A DNA stretch of 49,754 bases from an uncultured Ferrovum sp. (GCA_903905585.1 CAIVHB010000033.1:1-49754), one strand, 5' to 3'. Counted from the first letter of the stretch, positions 27,315-38,667 are shown. Notes: a model not told the origin generated them from the letters alone. Numbers and translations are program-made.

Positions 27315-28622
27315 ATGAGCCTGACTTTTCATATTCAACCTGGTGGTTCACTTCATGGTTCGCTTCGCGTTCCCGGAGATAAATCCATTTCACATCGCAG
27401 CATCATGCTGGGCGCACTCGCTGATGGCGTGACGGAAGTAAGTGGCTTTCTTGAGGGAGAAGATGCACTCGCTACCATGCGTGCCTTTCGAAGTATGGGA
27501 GTCAAGATGGAAGGTCCTGAAAATGGCAATGTCCGTATTGAAGGAGTGGGGCGAGAGGGCTTAAAACAGCCTACAGGCATCATTGATTGCGGTAACTCAG
27601 GCACCACAATGCGTTTATTAACCGGACTGCTTTCAGGTCAAGGCTTTGATGTGACTTTGGACGGGGATGCGAGTTTGCGAAAACGCCCCATGGAACGCGT
27701 GGCTCAACCACTGCGATTGATGGGGGCTGAGATAGAAACCGGTGAGCAGGGCCGCCCCCCCGTTCACATTAAACCTGTCAAAGGATTAAGGGCCATTCAT
27801 TATGATTTGCCTGTTGCGAGTGCTCAGATCAAATCCGCTATTTTGCTTGCAGGTGTATTTGCCGAAGGTGTGACTTCAGTCACAGAGCCAGAGCCCACAC
27901 GAGACCATAGCGAACGCATGCTGCAAGGTTTTGGCGTGCCGGTTATGCGTACTGGCGCCACGGCAAGTATCCAAGGTGGCGCGCGTTTGAAGGGCACAAA
28001 CATTCAAGTGCCTGGTGATATTTCCTCTGCCGCTTTTTTCTTGGTCGCGGCCAGTATTGCTCCGGGTTCAGATTTACGCTTAGTCGATGTGGGAATGAAT
28101 CCTACTCGCACCGGTGTCGTGGATATTCTTCGATTAATGGGGGCCGATATTGTTGTTCAGAATGAGCGCATAGAAGGAGGGGAGCCCATTGCTGATTTGC
28201 GTGTGAGGTATGCCCCTTTGCACGGTATTGATGTGCCTGAAGCATTGGTGCCCCTAGCCATTGATGAGTTCCCTGTTTTATTTGTTGCCGCAGCCTGCGC
28301 TGAAGGGATCACAAAAGTGACTGGCGCGGCTGAATTGCGTGTGAAAGAGAGTGATCGTATCCAAGTCATGGCAGATGGCCTGCATTTATTAGGGATCGAA
28401 GCACAAGCCACCGATGACGGCATGATTATTCAAGGCGGAAAACCTTTTCATGGTGCAAGCATTCAAAGCCATGGTGATCACCGAATCGCAATGTCGTTCG
28501 CAGTTGCGGCCTTGAGAGCCTCAAGCCCCATGACGGTGCTTGATGCAGATAATGTAGCGACCTCGTTTCCCGGGTTCGTCGCTTTGTCTGCGCAAGTGGG
28601 GCTTGGGATCACGACGTCATGA
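27315..28622 (+). CDS. aroA: 3-phosphoshikimate 1-carboxyvinyltransferase (EPSP synthase), class II-like
   Basis: The 435-residue enzyme joins shikimate-3-phosphate and PEP. It begins with [15 protein letters not shown], the substrate-binding segment, and ends with [10 protein letters not shown] and [33 protein letters not shown] and [12 protein letters not shown] are the pattern of class II enzymes (Bacillus and Agrobacterium type), not the GNAGTAMRPL of E. coli class I. The glycine of GNSG is kept, so the alanine substitution of highly glyphosate-insensitive CP4 is absent. It overlaps cmk by 4 bases (ATGA). Confidence 0.96.
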   Translation: MSLTFHIQPGGSLHGSLRVPGDKSISHRSIMLGALADGVTEVSGFLEGEDALATMRAFRSMGVKMEGPENGNVRIEGVGREGLKQPTGIIDCGNSGTTMRLLTGLLSGQGFDVTLDGDASLRKRPMERVAQPLRLMGAEIETGEQGRPPVHIKPVKGLRAIHYDLPVASAQIKSAILLAGVFAEGVTSVTEPEPTRDHSERMLQGFGVPVMRTGATASIQGGARLKGTNIQVPGDISSAAFFLVAASIAPGSDLRLVDVGMNPTRTGVVDILRLMGADIVVQNERIEGGEPIADLRVRYAPLHGIDVPEALVPLAIDEFPVLFVAAACAEGITKVTGAAELRVKESDRIQVMADGLHLLGIEAQATDDGMIIQGGKPFHGASIQSHGDHRIAMSFAVAALRASSPMTVLDADNVATSFPGFVALSAQVGLGITTS

Positions 28623-29311
28623 GCGCACTCTTTCCGGTTATTGCCATAGACGGCCCTTCTGCGTCAGGTAAAGGGACGGTTGCCTCACGAGTGGCACAGA
28701 CACTGGGTTTTCACTACCTTGATAGTGGGGCCTTATATCGCTTGACTGCACTTGCTTCTAGGCGATCGGGTATTCCTGTCTCAGCGCAGGCTCAAGAGTT
28801 TGAGCCTGCTATTGCCCAATGCGCAGCCCATCTGGATGTGCGTTTTGAGGGAGAACATATCTATTTGCAAGGAGAGGATGTCAGTCTTGCCATTCGAGAC
28901 GAACAAACGAGTCGTGAAGCCTCGCGGGTGGCGGCTCTGGGGTCAGTGAGGACGGCGCTATTGCAACGTCAAAGGGCGTTCAGGCAGGCGCCTGGCTTGG
29001 TCACGGATGGGCGAGATATGGCAACCGTGGTGTTTCCCGATGCGGATTTAAAGATTTTTTTAACTGCAAGTGCTGAGGAAAGGGCACAACGCCGTTACAA
29101 GCAGTTGATCGAGAAAGGATTGACTGCTATGATGTCCGACTTGCTCAATGATATACGTGAGCGTGATGAGCGTGATGCTTCCAGAGAACACGCTCCTTTG
29201 GTGCAGGACTCCCGCGCCGGCCTTCTAGATACCACCTATCTAACTGCCGATGCGGCCGTGGCTGAAGTGTTACGTAGATACCAACTCGTCGTAAGCCGCG
29301 ACTGCGTTTGA
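28619..29311 (+). CDS. cmk: Cytidylate kinase
   Basis: The 230-residue kinase phosphorylates CMP and dCMP. It has a P-loop [15 protein letters not shown] at residues 13-27, the family segment YLDSGALYR, the [13 protein letters not shown] region and [13 protein letters not shown] near the C-terminus, which contacts the nucleotide. The start is in ATGA overlap with aroA. The cmk-rpsA-ihfB order downstream is conserved throughout Gram-negative bacteria. Confidence 0.96.
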   Translation: MSALFPVIAIDGPSASGKGTVASRVAQTLGFHYLDSGALYRLTALASRRSGIPVSAQAQEFEPAIAQCAAHLDVRFEGEHIYLQGEDVSLAIRDEQTSREASRVAALGSVRTALLQRQRAFRQAPGLVTDGRDMATVVFPDADLKIFLTASAEERAQRRYKQLIEKGLTAMMSDLLNDIRERDERDASREHAPLVQDSRAGLLDTTYLTADAAVAEVLRRYQLVVSRDCV

Positions 29312-29322
29312 TGAACTTAACC

Positions 29323-29350
29323 TCGCCGAAAGGCGAACTCCGCCGTAAGG
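29323..29350 (+). promoter_or_regulatory. rpsA leader with two mutually exclusive hairpins
   Basis: Between cmk and rpsA, TCGCC (29323-29327) and GGCGA (29332-29336) form a stem with a GAAA tetraloop. The same GGCG (29332-29335) can pair instead with CGCC (29341-29344) around AACTC. AAGG (29347-29350) then a T6 run follow, before the ATG at 29364. S1 represses its own mRNA in enterobacteria through a structured leader; this could be the local counterpart, which is inference. Confidence 0.45.
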
Positions 29351-29363
29351 TTTTTTATATTCC

Positions 29364-31085
29364 ATGAATGCTATTCCTAAAGAAATGTCGTCTAACTCCT
29401 TTGAGTCTTTTGCCAGTCTCTTTGAAGAGAGCCTATCGCATCAAGAAATGCGCTCGGGTGAAGTCATTACCGCTGAAGTTGTCAGCATTGAAGGTAATGT
29501 GGTTGTGGTTAATGCAGGCCTCAAATCTGAGAGCCTGATTCCTATCGAAGAATTCCGCAACGATCGTGGCGAACTTGAAGTCAGTGTGGGTGACTTCGTT
29601 AAAGTGGCGATTGATGCTGTAGAAGATGGTTATGGTTCTACCAAGCTATCTCGCGAAAAGGCCAAGCGCCTCGCGGCATGGTTGGATCTTGATGAAGCCC
29701 TCGAGAAAAATGAACTGGTCTCTGGTGTGATCAGTGGCAAGGTGAAAGGCGGCCTGACTGTGATGGTCAACGGTATCCGTGCTTTCTTGCCTGGTTCCTT
29801 GGTTGATATTCGTCCAGTTAAAGATACCACCCCTTATGAAGGTAAGGAGATGGAATTCCGCGTGGTTAAACTCGATCGCAAACGTAACAACGTGGTGGTC
29901 TCACGTCGTGCTGTGCTTGAAGCCTCTGCGGGCGCTGAGCGTGCTAATTTGCTAGAAACCTTGCGTGAAGGTTCAATCGTTCGCGGTATCGTCAAGAACA
30001 TCACCGACTACGGCGCATTCGTAGACTTGGGTGGTATCGATGGTTTGCTGCATATCACGGATTTGGCATGGCGTCGTGTCAAGCATCCTTCAGAAGTCTT
30101 GAATGTGGGTGACGAAGTCGAAGCGAAAGTACTCAAATTTGATCAAGACAAGAACCGTGTTTCCTTGGGCTTGAAACAGTTGGGCGAAGACCCATGGGTG
30201 GGTCTGTCACGTCGTTATCCCGAGCGTACCCGTTTGTTTGGAAAAGTCACCAACCTTACCGATTATGGTTCGTTTGTTGAAATTGAACAGGGTATTGAAG
30301 GCTTGGTTCACGTCTCCGAAATGGATTGGACTAACAAAAACGTTCATCCCTCAAAAGTGGTTCAGTTGGGCGATGAAGTAGAAGTCATGATTCTCGAGAT
30401 CGATGAAGAACGTCGTCGTATCTCCTTGGGCATGAAGCAGTGCCGTCCCAATCCTTGGGAAGATTTCTCAACAGGCTTCAACAAGGGCGATAAGGTTGCT
30501 GGGCAGATCAAGTCCATTACCGACTTTGGTGTGTTCTTGGGCTTGCCTGGTGGGATCGACGGTCTCGTGCATCTCTCTGATTTGTCATGGAATCAAACAG
30601 GTGAAGAAGCCGTTCACAACTTTAAGAAAGGCGATGAAGTTGAAGCAGTCGTTCTTTCGATTGATGTTGAGCGTGAGCGCATTTCCTTGGGTATCAAGCA
30701 GCTCTCAGGTGATCCATTCACCAACTTTGTGGCCACCAATGATAAAGGCAGTCACGTTAAAGGTACGGTCGGTGCCATTGATCCTAAAGGCGCGGTAGTC
30801 ATGCTTGAAGATGGCGTGGAAGCTTATCTGCGCGCATCTGAAGTTTCACGTGATCGTGTTGAAGATATTCGCACGCACTTGAATGAAGGAGATACGGTTG
30901 AAGCGGTGATCCTGAACGTAGACCGTAAAAACCGTACCATTAACTTATCAATCAAAGCCAAGGATATGGTTGAAGAGAGCAATGCTGTGCAACGCACGCA
31001 AGCTGAGGCGCCGAGCAATGCCGGTACCACCAGCTTGGGCGCACTCCTTAAAGCAAAGCTTGGAAATTCACCTGGCGATCAGTGA
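29364..31085 (+). CDS. rpsA: 30S ribosomal protein S1
   Basis: The 573-residue protein carries six S1 RNA-binding domains, recognised by repeated [19 protein letters not shown] (third), [20 protein letters not shown] (fourth) and [20 protein letters not shown] (fifth), each ending in ISLGMKQ or similar. The full six-domain layout is the Gram-negative form, which melts mRNA on the ribosome. The N-terminal [13 protein letters not shown] is the ribosome anchor (binds S2). ATG 29385, eight codons in, is a second possible start and gives the more usual N-terminus. The stop overlaps the extended ihfB frame. Confidence 0.98.
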   Translation: MNAIPKEMSSNSFESFASLFEESLSHQEMRSGEVITAEVVSIEGNVVVVNAGLKSESLIPIEEFRNDRGELEVSVGDFVKVAIDAVEDGYGSTKLSREKAKRLAAWLDLDEALEKNELVSGVISGKVKGGLTVMVNGIRAFLPGSLVDIRPVKDTTPYEGKEMEFRVVKLDRKRNNVVVSRRAVLEASAGAERANLLETLREGSIVRGIVKNITDYGAFVDLGGIDGLLHITDLAWRRVKHPSEVLNVGDEVEAKVLKFDQDKNRVSLGLKQLGEDPWVGLSRRYPERTRLFGKVTNLTDYGSFVEIEQGIEGLVHVSEMDWTNKNVHPSKVVQLGDEVEVMILEIDEERRRISLGMKQCRPNPWEDFSTGFNKGDKVAGQIKSITDFGVFLGLPGGIDGLVHLSDLSWNQTGEEAVHNFKKGDEVEAVVLSIDVERERISLGIKQLSGDPFTNFVATNDKGSHVKGTVGAIDPKGAVVMLEDGVEAYLRASEVSRDRVEDIRTHLNEGDTVEAVILNVDRKNRTINLSIKAKDMVEESNAVQRTQAEAPSNAGTTSLGALLKAKLGNSPGDQ

Positions 31086-31096
31086 GTTTGAGTGCT

Positions 31097-31378
31097 ATGA
31101 CAAAGTCTGAGCTGATTGCTCTTCTGACTTCGCGTTATCCGCAACTTGTCTCCAAAGACACTGAGCTCGCGGTTAAGACGATACTCGATGCGATGACCCA
31201 AAACTTGGTGGATGGGGAGCGCATCGAGATTCGCGGGTTTGGTAGTTTTGGTCTGAATCACCGTCCTCCTCGTCTTGGGCGTAATCCCAAGACAGGCGAG
31301 AAGGTGCAGGTGGCGGAAAAGTATGTTCCCCACTTTAAGGCTGGCAAGGAATTGCGTGATCGCGTGGATCAAAAATAA
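31097..31378 (+). CDS. ihfB: Integration host factor subunit beta
   Basis: The 93-residue DNA-bending protein starts [10 protein letters not shown], the canonical IhfB N-terminus, so I choose ATG 31097 over the GTG at 31082. The arm motif [13 protein letters not shown] carries the proline that intercalates into DNA and separates IHF/HU from other folds; FGSFGLNHR precedes it. IhfB pairs with IhfA, encoded elsewhere. Placement right after rpsA is the conserved rpsA-ihfB arrangement. Confidence 0.97.
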   Translation: MTKSELIALLTSRYPQLVSKDTELAVKTILDAMTQNLVDGERIEIRGFGSFGLNHRPPRLGRNPKTGEKVQVAEKYVPHFKAGKELRDRVDQK

Positions 31379-31399
31379 AACAATAACGGACCTCCCATC

Positions 31400-31753
31400 A
31401 TGGCCTACCTGATCTGGGTCGTCCGCATTTTACTTTTTATACTGCTGTTTGGTTTAGCCGCTCGAAACACGGAGATCGTGCATGTAAGAGGCTATCTCGG
31501 CTATGAATGGCAGGCTCCATTGGCCTTGGCATTGCTGGCGGCCACTTTTGTCGGTGTGCTGCTCGGTGTGATGGGTGCAGTGCGCACCATGCTCTATCTT
31601 CGGAGCGCTGCGCCCAATCATCAAAAATCTACTCAAGGTGTGCGTGTAGATGACCTCAAAGACGCGGAGGAGGCGCTAGGTTTATCCGCGCATAGGCCCC
31701 CCATTCCCTATCGTAAAGCAGGCGAAAGTCTTGCGGGTGACGAGGGCGCCTAG
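31400..31753 (+). CDS. lapA: LapA-like inner membrane protein (DUF1049)
   Basis: The 117-residue protein has two hydrophobic segments, at about residues 4-20 and 40-62, with a short loop between them and a cytoplasmic tail. Size, topology and position before lapB match LapA (YciS), which cooperates with LapB to control LpxC turnover and lipopolysaccharide synthesis. It is separated from lapB by 3 bases. There is little sequence conservation in this family, so the call leans on context. Confidence 0.82.
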   Translation: MAYLIWVVRILLFILLFGLAARNTEIVHVRGYLGYEWQAPLALALLAATFVGVLLGVMGAVRTMLYLRSAAPNHQKSTQGVRVDDLKDAEEALGLSAHRPPIPYRKAGESLAGDEGA

Positions 31754-31756
31754 GGG

Positions 31757-32998
31757 ATGGAGTTCCAATTTTATTGGCTTCTACTGCTGCCACTTTTTTT
31801 TGGTTTTGGGTGGTTGGCTGCGCGCATGGACTTACGTCAATTGCTATCAGAGTCAAGAGCGCTCCCTGCAGCCTACTTCAAAGGACTGAATTTTCTTTTA
31901 AATGAGCAACCAGACGAAGCGATCGAAGCTTTTTCTGAAGTTGCACGGAGTCATCAGCAGACTACAGAATTACACTTTACGCTGGGTAGTTTGTTTCGCC
32001 GACGGGGGGAACTGGATCGTGCTACGCGTATGCATCAGATGTTGCTAGACCGGAGTGATTTAGGCACCGATCAGCGTCTTGCAGCGGTTCATGAACTTGC
32101 GCAGGACTTCCTGAAAGCTGGATTGTTTGACCGCGCGGAAGACTTATTCAAAGAACTCAAAGGCACAGAGTTTGATGCTTCTGCCGCACAGTTTCTCCGG
32201 GAAATCTATGTTTCCGAGAAGGAGTGGGGAAAAGCTATTGAAGTCGCGCAACAACAAAGTGCTTCCAACTCTTCTGAAGCGCTCGCTCGCGAGACTGCGC
32301 ATTATTTGTGTGAGTTAGCTGCACTGGATTATGCACAGGGTCGCACTGCTGAAGCAGATCAACACATCAATGAGGCACTTCAAGCGCACCGCCGCTGCGT
32401 CCGTGCCCGTATCATGCGGGGGGATTGGCGTTTTAAAGAAGGGGTGCTGAAGGACGCGATTCAAGAGTGGTCCCAAATTGAACAGCACAATGCAGACTAT
32501 CTATTTCTGATTGCCCCATCACTCTTTAAAGCCTACCAAGAACTTGATCAGGCAGATGTAGGGCTACAGATATTGCAGGGTTGGCTGAAAAGTTATCCAA
32601 GTCTTGATTTGCTTACGCATGTATATCAAGTCACCCTTGATTATCAAGGCGCAGAGAAAGCCTTGATCTTAGCGCGTCAAGAATTTCATCACAGTCTGAG
32701 TATGCCTGCGCTGGGTAAATATTTGGAAGCACAGCTTCTTGTTTTGCACGCATCCAATAGAACTGCTTTGAAAGGGGAGGCGTCCCTTTCACCCTATCTA
32801 GATCAATCTGACTTGGAATGGATGGGAAAACTGATTCAAACCCAAGTTCAAAAGCAAGCCCTGTTTGTATGCCGTCATTGTGGATTTAAAGCCCGTCAGT
32901 TTTACTGGCACTGCCCCGCTTGTGGTCATTGGGAGTCTTATTCTCCAAGGCGTCACATCGATCATGAAGAAAGCGTGTCTTCTCCTGCGCGCATGTAA
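31757..32998 (+). CDS. lapB: Lipopolysaccharide assembly protein B
   Basis: The 413-residue protein begins with one membrane anchor (FYWLLLLPLFFGFGWLAA) followed by ARMDLRQL, then a row of TPR repeats (from about residue 40, NEQPDEAIEAFSEVA), and ends with a rubredoxin-like metal site, CRHCGF and CPACGHW. This is the LapB (YciM) layout: TPRs face the cytoplasm and bring LpxC to FtsH for proteolysis. All four metal cysteines are present. The stop TAA overlaps the pyrF start (TAATG). Confidence 0.95.
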   Translation: MEFQFYWLLLLPLFFGFGWLAARMDLRQLLSESRALPAAYFKGLNFLLNEQPDEAIEAFSEVARSHQQTTELHFTLGSLFRRRGELDRATRMHQMLLDRSDLGTDQRLAAVHELAQDFLKAGLFDRAEDLFKELKGTEFDASAAQFLREIYVSEKEWGKAIEVAQQQSASNSSEALARETAHYLCELAALDYAQGRTAEADQHINEALQAHRRCVRARIMRGDWRFKEGVLKDAIQEWSQIEQHNADYLFLIAPSLFKAYQELDQADVGLQILQGWLKSYPSLDLLTHVYQVTLDYQGAEKALILARQEFHHSLSMPALGKYLEAQLLVLHASNRTALKGEASLSPYLDQSDLEWMGKLIQTQVQKQALFVCRHCGFKARQFYWHCPACGHWESYSPRRHIDHEESVSSPARM

Positions 32999-33702
32999 TG
33001 ATGACGACTTGCCTTTCTCCGGTCATTGTTGCGCTGGATGCTTCGACAACAGTTGAAGCCTTCTCGCTTGCAGATCGTCTCTCGCCTGCGTTGTGTCGAT
33101 TAAAAGTTGGGAAGGAATTATTCACCGCGGTAGGGCCACAGGTTATTGAAGGCTTACAGCAGCGTGGCTTTGAGGTTTTTCTTGATCTGAAATTTCATGA
33201 TATTCCTCATACCGTTGGCGCGGCTTGCCGCGTCGCCGCGGCTTTAGGGGTATGGATGGTGGATGTGCATGTTTCAGGTGGCCCGGCTATGCTTGATGCT
33301 GCCAGGCTTGCAGTCGATAGTGTTGCGAAGCCACCCATCTTGGTAGGGATTACTATTTTGACTAGTTTGCAGTCTGCCGATCTTCAGCAAATCGGTATGC
33401 AGGGCCAAGTCTCAGAGACCGTGCTTCGTTTGGCTCAACTCGGCCATCATCATGGTCTTGATGGGGTAGTGTGTTCTGCTGCAGAGGCTGCCAGTTTGCG
33501 GATGACATTGCCTGCGGATTTTCAATTAGTAACACCTGGAATACGCCCAGCAGGCAGCGACTTGAATGACCAAGTTCGGGTGGTCACCCCTGCACAGGCG
33601 ATGCGTTTAGGTTCCAATTACTTGGTGATTGGACGTCCCATTACGCAGTCATCAGATCCTGTATCCACGCTTCAAAATATTATCGATTCTTTACAATCAT
33701 GA
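32998..33702 (+). CDS. pyrF: Orotidine 5'-phosphate decarboxylase
   Basis: The 234-residue enzyme makes UMP from OMP. It has ALDAST near the N-terminus, the lysine-aspartate tetrad in KVGKELF and [12 protein letters not shown], and PGIRPAG near the phosphate site. The LDLKFHDIP motif and length mark the short E. coli-like type. Either ATG 32998 or 33001 can start; the first overlaps the lapB stop. It overlaps ugd by 4 bases. Confidence 0.97.
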   Translation: MMTTCLSPVIVALDASTTVEAFSLADRLSPALCRLKVGKELFTAVGPQVIEGLQQRGFEVFLDLKFHDIPHTVGAACRVAAALGVWMVDVHVSGGPAMLDAARLAVDSVAKPPILVGITILTSLQSADLQQIGMQGQVSETVLRLAQLGHHHGLDGVVCSAAEAASLRMTLPADFQLVTPGIRPAGSDLNDQVRVVTPAQAMRLGSNYLVIGRPITQSSDPVSTLQNIIDSLQS

Positions 33703-35021
33703 AAATTTCTATCATCGGAACAGGTTATGTCGGATTAGTCAGCGGAGCGTGTCTTGCTGAGGTAGGGAATGATGTCCTGTGTTTAGACCTCAACCCTGAA
33801 AAAATCCGGGTTTTGAAAACAGGGGGAATCCCCATTCATGAACCTGGCTTAGAGCAAATGGTTCAGCGTAATGTGGCTGCCGGCCGTTTGCATTTCACCA
33901 CGGATGTTGAAGAAAGTGTAGCTTGGGGTAAGGTGCAATTTATTGCTGTCGGGACACCCCCAGATGAAGATGGCTCGGCAGATTTGCAGCATGTGGTCGC
34001 AGCTGCCCGGGCGATTGGTCAACATATGACCAAGTCAAAAGTGGTGGTTGATAAATCCACGGTTCCTGTTGGAACTGCGGACAAGGTTCGTGCAGCGATT
34101 TCTGAAGAATTGGTCAAACGTGGGAGTGACGTCACTTTCTCTGTCGTGTCAAATCCGGAGTTTTTAAAGGAAGGGGCTGCGGTAGAAGATTTTATGCGCC
34201 CTGATCGCATTGTCATTGGCGCAGACGACCCTGAAGCCATTCAAATGATGCGAACCCTGTATGCCCCTTTCCAACGTAATCACGAACGTTTGATTGTGAT
34301 GGACGTGAAATCTGCAGAACTGTCTAAATACGCAGCAAATGCCATGCTTGCTACCCGTATTTCATTCATGAATGAACTGGCCTTGCTAGCCGAGCGTCTC
34401 GGGGCGGATATTGAGCATGTGAGGCAGGGCATTGGCTCGGACCCTCGCATTGGTTATCAGTTTTTGTATCCCGGTTGTGGCTATGGTGGATCTTGTTTCC
34501 CTAAAGATGTGAAAGCGGTCATTCGCACTGCCGCTGAACACGGCATGGACCTCAAGATTATGAATGCCGTTGAGGAAGTGAATGATAGGCAAAAATCGGT
34601 ATTACTCGACAAAATTGTCGCGCATTTTGGTGAAAAACTGGATGGGTTGCGCTTTGCGGTATGGGGGCTTGCATTCAAACCGAATACCGATGATATGCGA
34701 GAAGCGCCAGCCCGAGTTCTGATCGCCGGCCTGCGTGCCCGAGGTGCCAGTGTGGTGGCCTATGATCCGGTTGCGATGGAAGAAGCGCGCAGAATTTATC
34801 CGGATCATTCTGAGTTGGAGTTGGTGAGTGCACCGATGGAAGCAACAGAACATGCAGATGCTTTGATTGTTGTCACTGAATGGAAAGCTTTTCGCAGCCC
34901 GGATTTTGAAATGCTGAAAGCACAACTTAAAGGCTCAGTATTGTTTGATGGCCGAAATCTGTATGAGCCGCAAGTGGTGAGGGATGCAGGGCTCACTTAT
35001 TATGGTATTGGTCGTCTCTAA
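33699..35021 (+). CDS. ugd: UDP-glucose 6-dehydrogenase
   Basis: The 440-residue enzyme oxidises UDP-glucose twice to UDP-glucuronate. The NAD motif is [16 protein letters not shown] at residues 5-20; the catalytic cysteine is Cys266 in [26 protein letters not shown] and [16 protein letters not shown] are further family motifs. UDP-glucuronate feeds capsule and LPS sugars, fitting the neighbouring heptose genes. ATGA overlap with pyrF. Confidence 0.97.
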   Translation: MKISIIGTGYVGLVSGACLAEVGNDVLCLDLNPEKIRVLKTGGIPIHEPGLEQMVQRNVAAGRLHFTTDVEESVAWGKVQFIAVGTPPDEDGSADLQHVVAAARAIGQHMTKSKVVVDKSTVPVGTADKVRAAISEELVKRGSDVTFSVVSNPEFLKEGAAVEDFMRPDRIVIGADDPEAIQMMRTLYAPFQRNHERLIVMDVKSAELSKYAANAMLATRISFMNELALLAERLGADIEHVRQGIGSDPRIGYQFLYPGCGYGGSCFPKDVKAVIRTAAEHGMDLKIMNAVEEVNDRQKSVLLDKIVAHFGEKLDGLRFAVWGLAFKPNTDDMREAPARVLIAGLRARGASVVAYDPVAMEEARRIYPDHSELELVSAPMEATEHADALIVVTEWKAFRSPDFEMLKAQLKGSVLFDGRNLYEPQVVRDAGLTYYGIGRL

Positions 35022-35038
35022 AATTTAAAATAAATCCC

Positions 35039-36040
35039 ATGTCGATTGCCTCTCGCCCTCCCGTCTCTCCGCTCTCCCCTAAATTAGCGTCGTCTGTCGT
35101 TACGCAGTTTGGCGCAGCGCGTGTCTTGGTGGCCGGTGATGTGATGTTGGATCGATATTGGTTTGGTGAGGTGAGCCGGATTTCTCCTGAAGCCCCCGTC
35201 CCCATTGTCAATGTGCAAAGAAGCGAAGAGCGTCCTGGGGGTGCTGCAAACGTTGCACGCGGAGTGGCGGCGCTGGGAGCTTGGAGTCATCTGGTCTCGG
35301 TGGTGGGGGATGACGAAGCAGGGCGCACACTTGCTCAGATGCTCAGGCAAGAGCACGTTGAAGCCGAACTGCATCCAGACCCCCAGTTCTCAACAACCGT
35401 AAAACTCAGAGTGATAGGGCGTCAGCAACAGTTGTTGCGCATTGATTTTGAGAACAAGCCAACCCATGAAGTGTTGGCAACGCAACTTGAAGCTTTTAAT
35501 CGATTGTTGCCTGATGTGGATGTAGTCATTCTGTCTGATTATGGCAAAGGCGGGCTGATGCATATTCGTCAAATGATTGAAGCTGCGCGCGCTGCGGGCA
35601 AGCCCATTTTGGCAGATCCCAAAGGTGACGATTACGAACGCTATCGTGGCGTGACTTTGCTGACGCCTAATCGCAGCGAATTCCGTCAGGTCGCGGGTGC
35701 CTGGAAAGACGAAGAAGAGATGACGCGCAAGGCACAAACCTTGCGTGCCTCCTTGGATTTAGATGCTCTGCTCATTACACGCAGTGAAGAGGGGATGTCT
35801 TTGTACCGGGAGGGAGACGCGGTTCACGAGCCCGCTAAGGCCCAGGAAGTCTTTGATGTCAGCGGTGCAGGCGATACGGTTATCGCCACCTTGGCTGTCA
35901 TGATGGCTACCGGTGCAGCGCTACCGCTGGCCATGCGCGTTGCAAATCTTGCTGCGGGAGTGGTCGTGGGTAAACTGGGTACGGCGACTGTTACCGCAGC
36001 CGAATTGGCTCGGGAGCTAGAACACTTCGATTTATCCTAG
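35039..36040 (+). CDS. rfaE1: D-glycero-beta-D-manno-heptose-7-phosphate kinase
   Basis: The 333-residue PfkB-type kinase has [21 protein letters not shown] near residues 33-53, the GGAANVARG sugar-binding segment, [11 protein letters not shown], and the catalytic [14 protein letters not shown] near the end. This is only the kinase half of E. coli HldE; the adenylyltransferase domain is missing, as usual in betaproteobacteria, where it is a separate gene elsewhere. It supplies heptose 1,7-bisphosphate for the LPS inner core. Confidence 0.95.
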   Translation: MSIASRPPVSPLSPKLASSVVTQFGAARVLVAGDVMLDRYWFGEVSRISPEAPVPIVNVQRSEERPGGAANVARGVAALGAWSHLVSVVGDDEAGRTLAQMLRQEHVEAELHPDPQFSTTVKLRVIGRQQQLLRIDFENKPTHEVLATQLEAFNRLLPDVDVVILSDYGKGGLMHIRQMIEAARAAGKPILADPKGDDYERYRGVTLLTPNRSEFRQVAGAWKDEEEMTRKAQTLRASLDLDALLITRSEEGMSLYREGDAVHEPAKAQEVFDVSGAGDTVIATLAVMMATGAALPLAMRVANLAAGVVVGKLGTATVTAAELARELEHFDLS

Positions 36041-36048
36041 AGGATTTC

Positions 36049-37020
36049 ATGTATACCATCGTAACCGGAGCAGCTGGATTTATCGGCTCCAACATGATCA
36101 AAGCACTGAATGCGCGAGGGGTTGATCGCATTATCGCGGTTGATGATCTTTCTCATGGGGATAAATTTCGTAATCTTGTAGATTGTCAGATTGCCGATTA
36201 TCTTGATAAGCAAGAGTTTTTGAGGCTGATTGAGCAAGATGCCTTCGAAGGCGAGATCGACTTTATGAATCATCAAGGCGCCTGCTCCGACACCATGGAG
36301 CACGATGGTCGCTACATGATGACGAATAATTATCGCTATACCGTATCTCTCTTCCGCTTTTGCCAGACCCATGACATCCCCTTCATTTACGCCTCTTCAG
36401 CTGCTGTCTATGGAGGAAGTGAAACCTTTCGTGAGGATCCCGCTTGCGAACTCCCCTTAAATGTCTATGGGTATTCCAAGCTCCTTTTTGATCAATATGT
36501 TCGGCAGCATTGGGATAGCATCGAATCACAAGTCGTGGGTCTGCGTTATTTCAATGTATATGGTCCTCGTGAGCAACATAAAGAACGAATGGCTTCGGTC
36601 GCTTTCCACCTCGCTCATCAATTTCGCGAGCATGGAAAAGTAAAGTTATTTGCAGGCTGTGATGGATATGCAGATGGAGAGCAGCGTAGAGATTTCATCT
36701 CTGTTGAAGATGTCGTGAAAGTGAATTTGTTTTTTATGGAGCATCCTGATCAATCGGGAATTTTCAATTGCGGCACGGGCCGCAGTCAAAGTTTTAATGA
36801 AGTTGCATTAGCTACTTTGAATACCCTACAAGGTAAAAATCAAACGCTTGCAGATCATGTGTCTCAAGGTACGCTGGAGTACATCCCTTTTCCTGAAGCG
36901 CTTAGGGGAAAATACCAAAGTTTTACCCAAGCGGATATCAGTGCCTTGCGAGAAGTAGGCTTTCGCGAAGACTTTCTCACCGTTGAACAAGGAGTGGCTC
37001 GCTATGTACAACACGCTTGA
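36049..37020 (+). CDS. rfaD: ADP-L-glycero-D-manno-heptose 6-epimerase
   Basis: The 323-residue extended SDR starts with [10 protein letters not shown] (NADP-binding), has [18 protein letters not shown], the RfaD signature, ASSAAVYGG and the catalytic Tyr-Lys pair in YGYSK, then [11 protein letters not shown]. It converts ADP-D,D-heptose to ADP-L,D-heptose, the last step of inner-core heptose donor synthesis. It lies 8 bases after rfaE1, and its end overlaps cysM. Confidence 0.97.
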   Translation: MYTIVTGAAGFIGSNMIKALNARGVDRIIAVDDLSHGDKFRNLVDCQIADYLDKQEFLRLIEQDAFEGEIDFMNHQGACSDTMEHDGRYMMTNNYRYTVSLFRFCQTHDIPFIYASSAAVYGGSETFREDPACELPLNVYGYSKLLFDQYVRQHWDSIESQVVGLRYFNVYGPREQHKERMASVAFHLAHQFREHGKVKLFAGCDGYADGEQRRDFISVEDVVKVNLFFMEHPDQSGIFNCGTGRSQSFNEVALATLNTLQGKNQTLADHVSQGTLEYIPFPEALRGKYQSFTQADISALREVGFREDFLTVEQGVARYVQHA

Positions 37021-37891
37021 GCACTGCATCGGCAATACGCCACTAGTAAGACTCCAGCGCTTGCCCGGCCAAACCAGTAATCTTCTGCTTGCTAAGCTAG
37101 AAGGAAATAACCCAGCGGGTTCAGTCAAAGATCGGCCAGCCATGTCGATGATCAATCGTGCCGAAGCGCGCGGAGACATCAAACCGGGTGATACCTTGAT
37201 TGAGGCAACCAGCGGCAATACAGGCATCGCACTAGCCATGGCAGCCAGTATCAAAGGTTATCGTATGATTTTGATCATGCCTGAGCATCTGAGTATTGAG
37301 CGTAGGCAGAGTATGCGTGCCTTTGGCGCCGAATTACTTCTCACAACAGAAAGCTCCGGTATGGAAGGGGCTCGCGATTTGGCTGAGAAAATGCGCAATG
37401 CAGGTGAGGGCATTATTCTGGATCAATTTGCAAACCCAGATAATCCCCAAGCCCACTATGAAAGTACGGGGCCTGAAATCTGGCGAGATACACAAGGCAA
37501 AGTGACGCACTTTATCGCCACGATGGGGACCACTGGGACCATCATGGGGGTGTCGCGTTATCTGAAAGAACAGAATCCTAATATTCAAATTATTGGGGTT
37601 CATCCGGCAGATGGTTCTCAAGTTCCTGGCATCCGTAAATGGCCTGAGGCCTATCTGCCAAAGATTTTTGATCGCAACAGAGTTGATCGAATTGTCGAAG
37701 TCACTCAAGCAGATGCAGAGGAAACCACGCGCCGTCTGGCTGCTGAAGAAGGTATCTTTGCGGGTGTTTCTTCAGGAGGGGGGGCATGGGTGGCGTTGAA
37801 GATTTCAAGCGAGGAAAAAAATGCCACCATCGTTCACATCGTATGTGATCGTGGTGACCGTTATCTCTCAACGGGAGTGTTCCCAGCGTGA
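37004..37891 (+). CDS. cysM: Cysteine synthase B
   Basis: The 295-residue PLP enzyme makes cysteine from O-acetylserine. From ATG 37004 it starts [26 protein letters not shown] lies 9 bases upstream, so the TTG at 36983 is not needed. The PLP-lysine is in [11 protein letters not shown], with [10 protein letters not shown] and [26 protein letters not shown] is typical of CysM rather than CysK. The start lies in rfaD and the stop overlaps the next gene. Confidence 0.95.
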   Translation: MYNTLEHCIGNTPLVRLQRLPGQTSNLLLAKLEGNNPAGSVKDRPAMSMINRAEARGDIKPGDTLIEATSGNTGIALAMAASIKGYRMILIMPEHLSIERRQSMRAFGAELLLTTESSGMEGARDLAEKMRNAGEGIILDQFANPDNPQAHYESTGPEIWRDTQGKVTHFIATMGTTGTIMGVSRYLKEQNPNIQIIGVHPADGSQVPGIRKWPEAYLPKIFDRNRVDRIVEVTQADAEETTRRLAAEEGIFAGVSSGGGAWVALKISSEEKNATIVHIVCDRGDRYLSTGVFPA

Positions 37892-38667
37892 TCCCCATTC
37901 TTTCTTTTGATATCGAAACCATTCCTGATTGTGCAGGATTCATTCAAGTCTTGGGTTTGGCGGCAGATACGCCGCATGAGCACGTGGCTGAAATAGCCTT
38001 TCAAAATCGTAGAAAAAATACGGGTTCAGATTTTTTACAACCTTACTTGCATAGGGTGGTGGCGATTTCCTGTGCATTGCGTGATCGTGATGGTTTACGT
38101 ATCTGGACATTAGGCGACGAAACAGAATCGGAAGCACAACTCATTCACCGTTTTTTTGATGGCCTGAATCGCTTTACCCCTCAGTTAGTATCCTGGAATG
38201 GAAGTGGTTTTGATCTTCCTGTTCTTGTTCAACGTGGTTTGATTCATGGTGTTGCTGCGCACCGTTTTTGGGATCAGGGTGAAGACGATCGCGAGTTCAA
38301 ATGGAATAATTATCTGAGTCGTTACCATACGCGCCATGTTGATCTGATGGATGTCTTATCTTTATACCAAGGGCGTGCATTAGCCCCCCTTGATGACATG
38401 GCAAAGCTGTGTGGTTTTCCTGGTAAATTGGGTATGGATGGTTCGCAAGTGTGGTCTGCATATCAAAAGGGGAAGCTCAAGGAAATTCGTGACTACTGTG
38501 AAACCGATGCTGCAAATACTTTCTTGCTCTTTTTAAGATATCAGCAGATGCGTGGTGTGCTGACTCCCAAGGCTTATGAAGAAGAAATCGCTTTAGTGAA
38601 AGAAACCTTAGGTGCCAGTTCGGAAACGCACTGGAAGGAGTTTATGGCTGCCTGGAAAAACGATTAG
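37888..38667 (+). CDS. Predicted 3'-5' exonuclease, PolB-like DEDDy family
   Basis: The 259-residue protein has the DEDD exonuclease motifs: SFDIETIP (ExoI, residues 6-13), SWNGSGFDLPVL (ExoII) and the final Asp of YCETDAAN (ExoIII, Tyr four residues before the Asp). It matches the PF10108-type family of single-domain PolB-like exonucleases, common after cysM in betaproteobacteria. The start is GTG in the GTGA overlap with cysM. Its role in DNA repair or RNA processing is not established. Confidence 0.88.
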   Translation: MIPILSFDIETIPDCAGFIQVLGLAADTPHEHVAEIAFQNRRKNTGSDFLQPYLHRVVAISCALRDRDGLRIWTLGDETESEAQLIHRFFDGLNRFTPQLVSWNGSGFDLPVLVQRGLIHGVAAHRFWDQGEDDREFKWNNYLSRYHTRHVDLMDVLSLYQGRALAPLDDMAKLCGFPGKLGMDGSQVWSAYQKGKLKEIRDYCETDAANTFLLFLRYQQMRGVLTPKAYEEEIALVKETLGASSETHWKEFMAAWKND

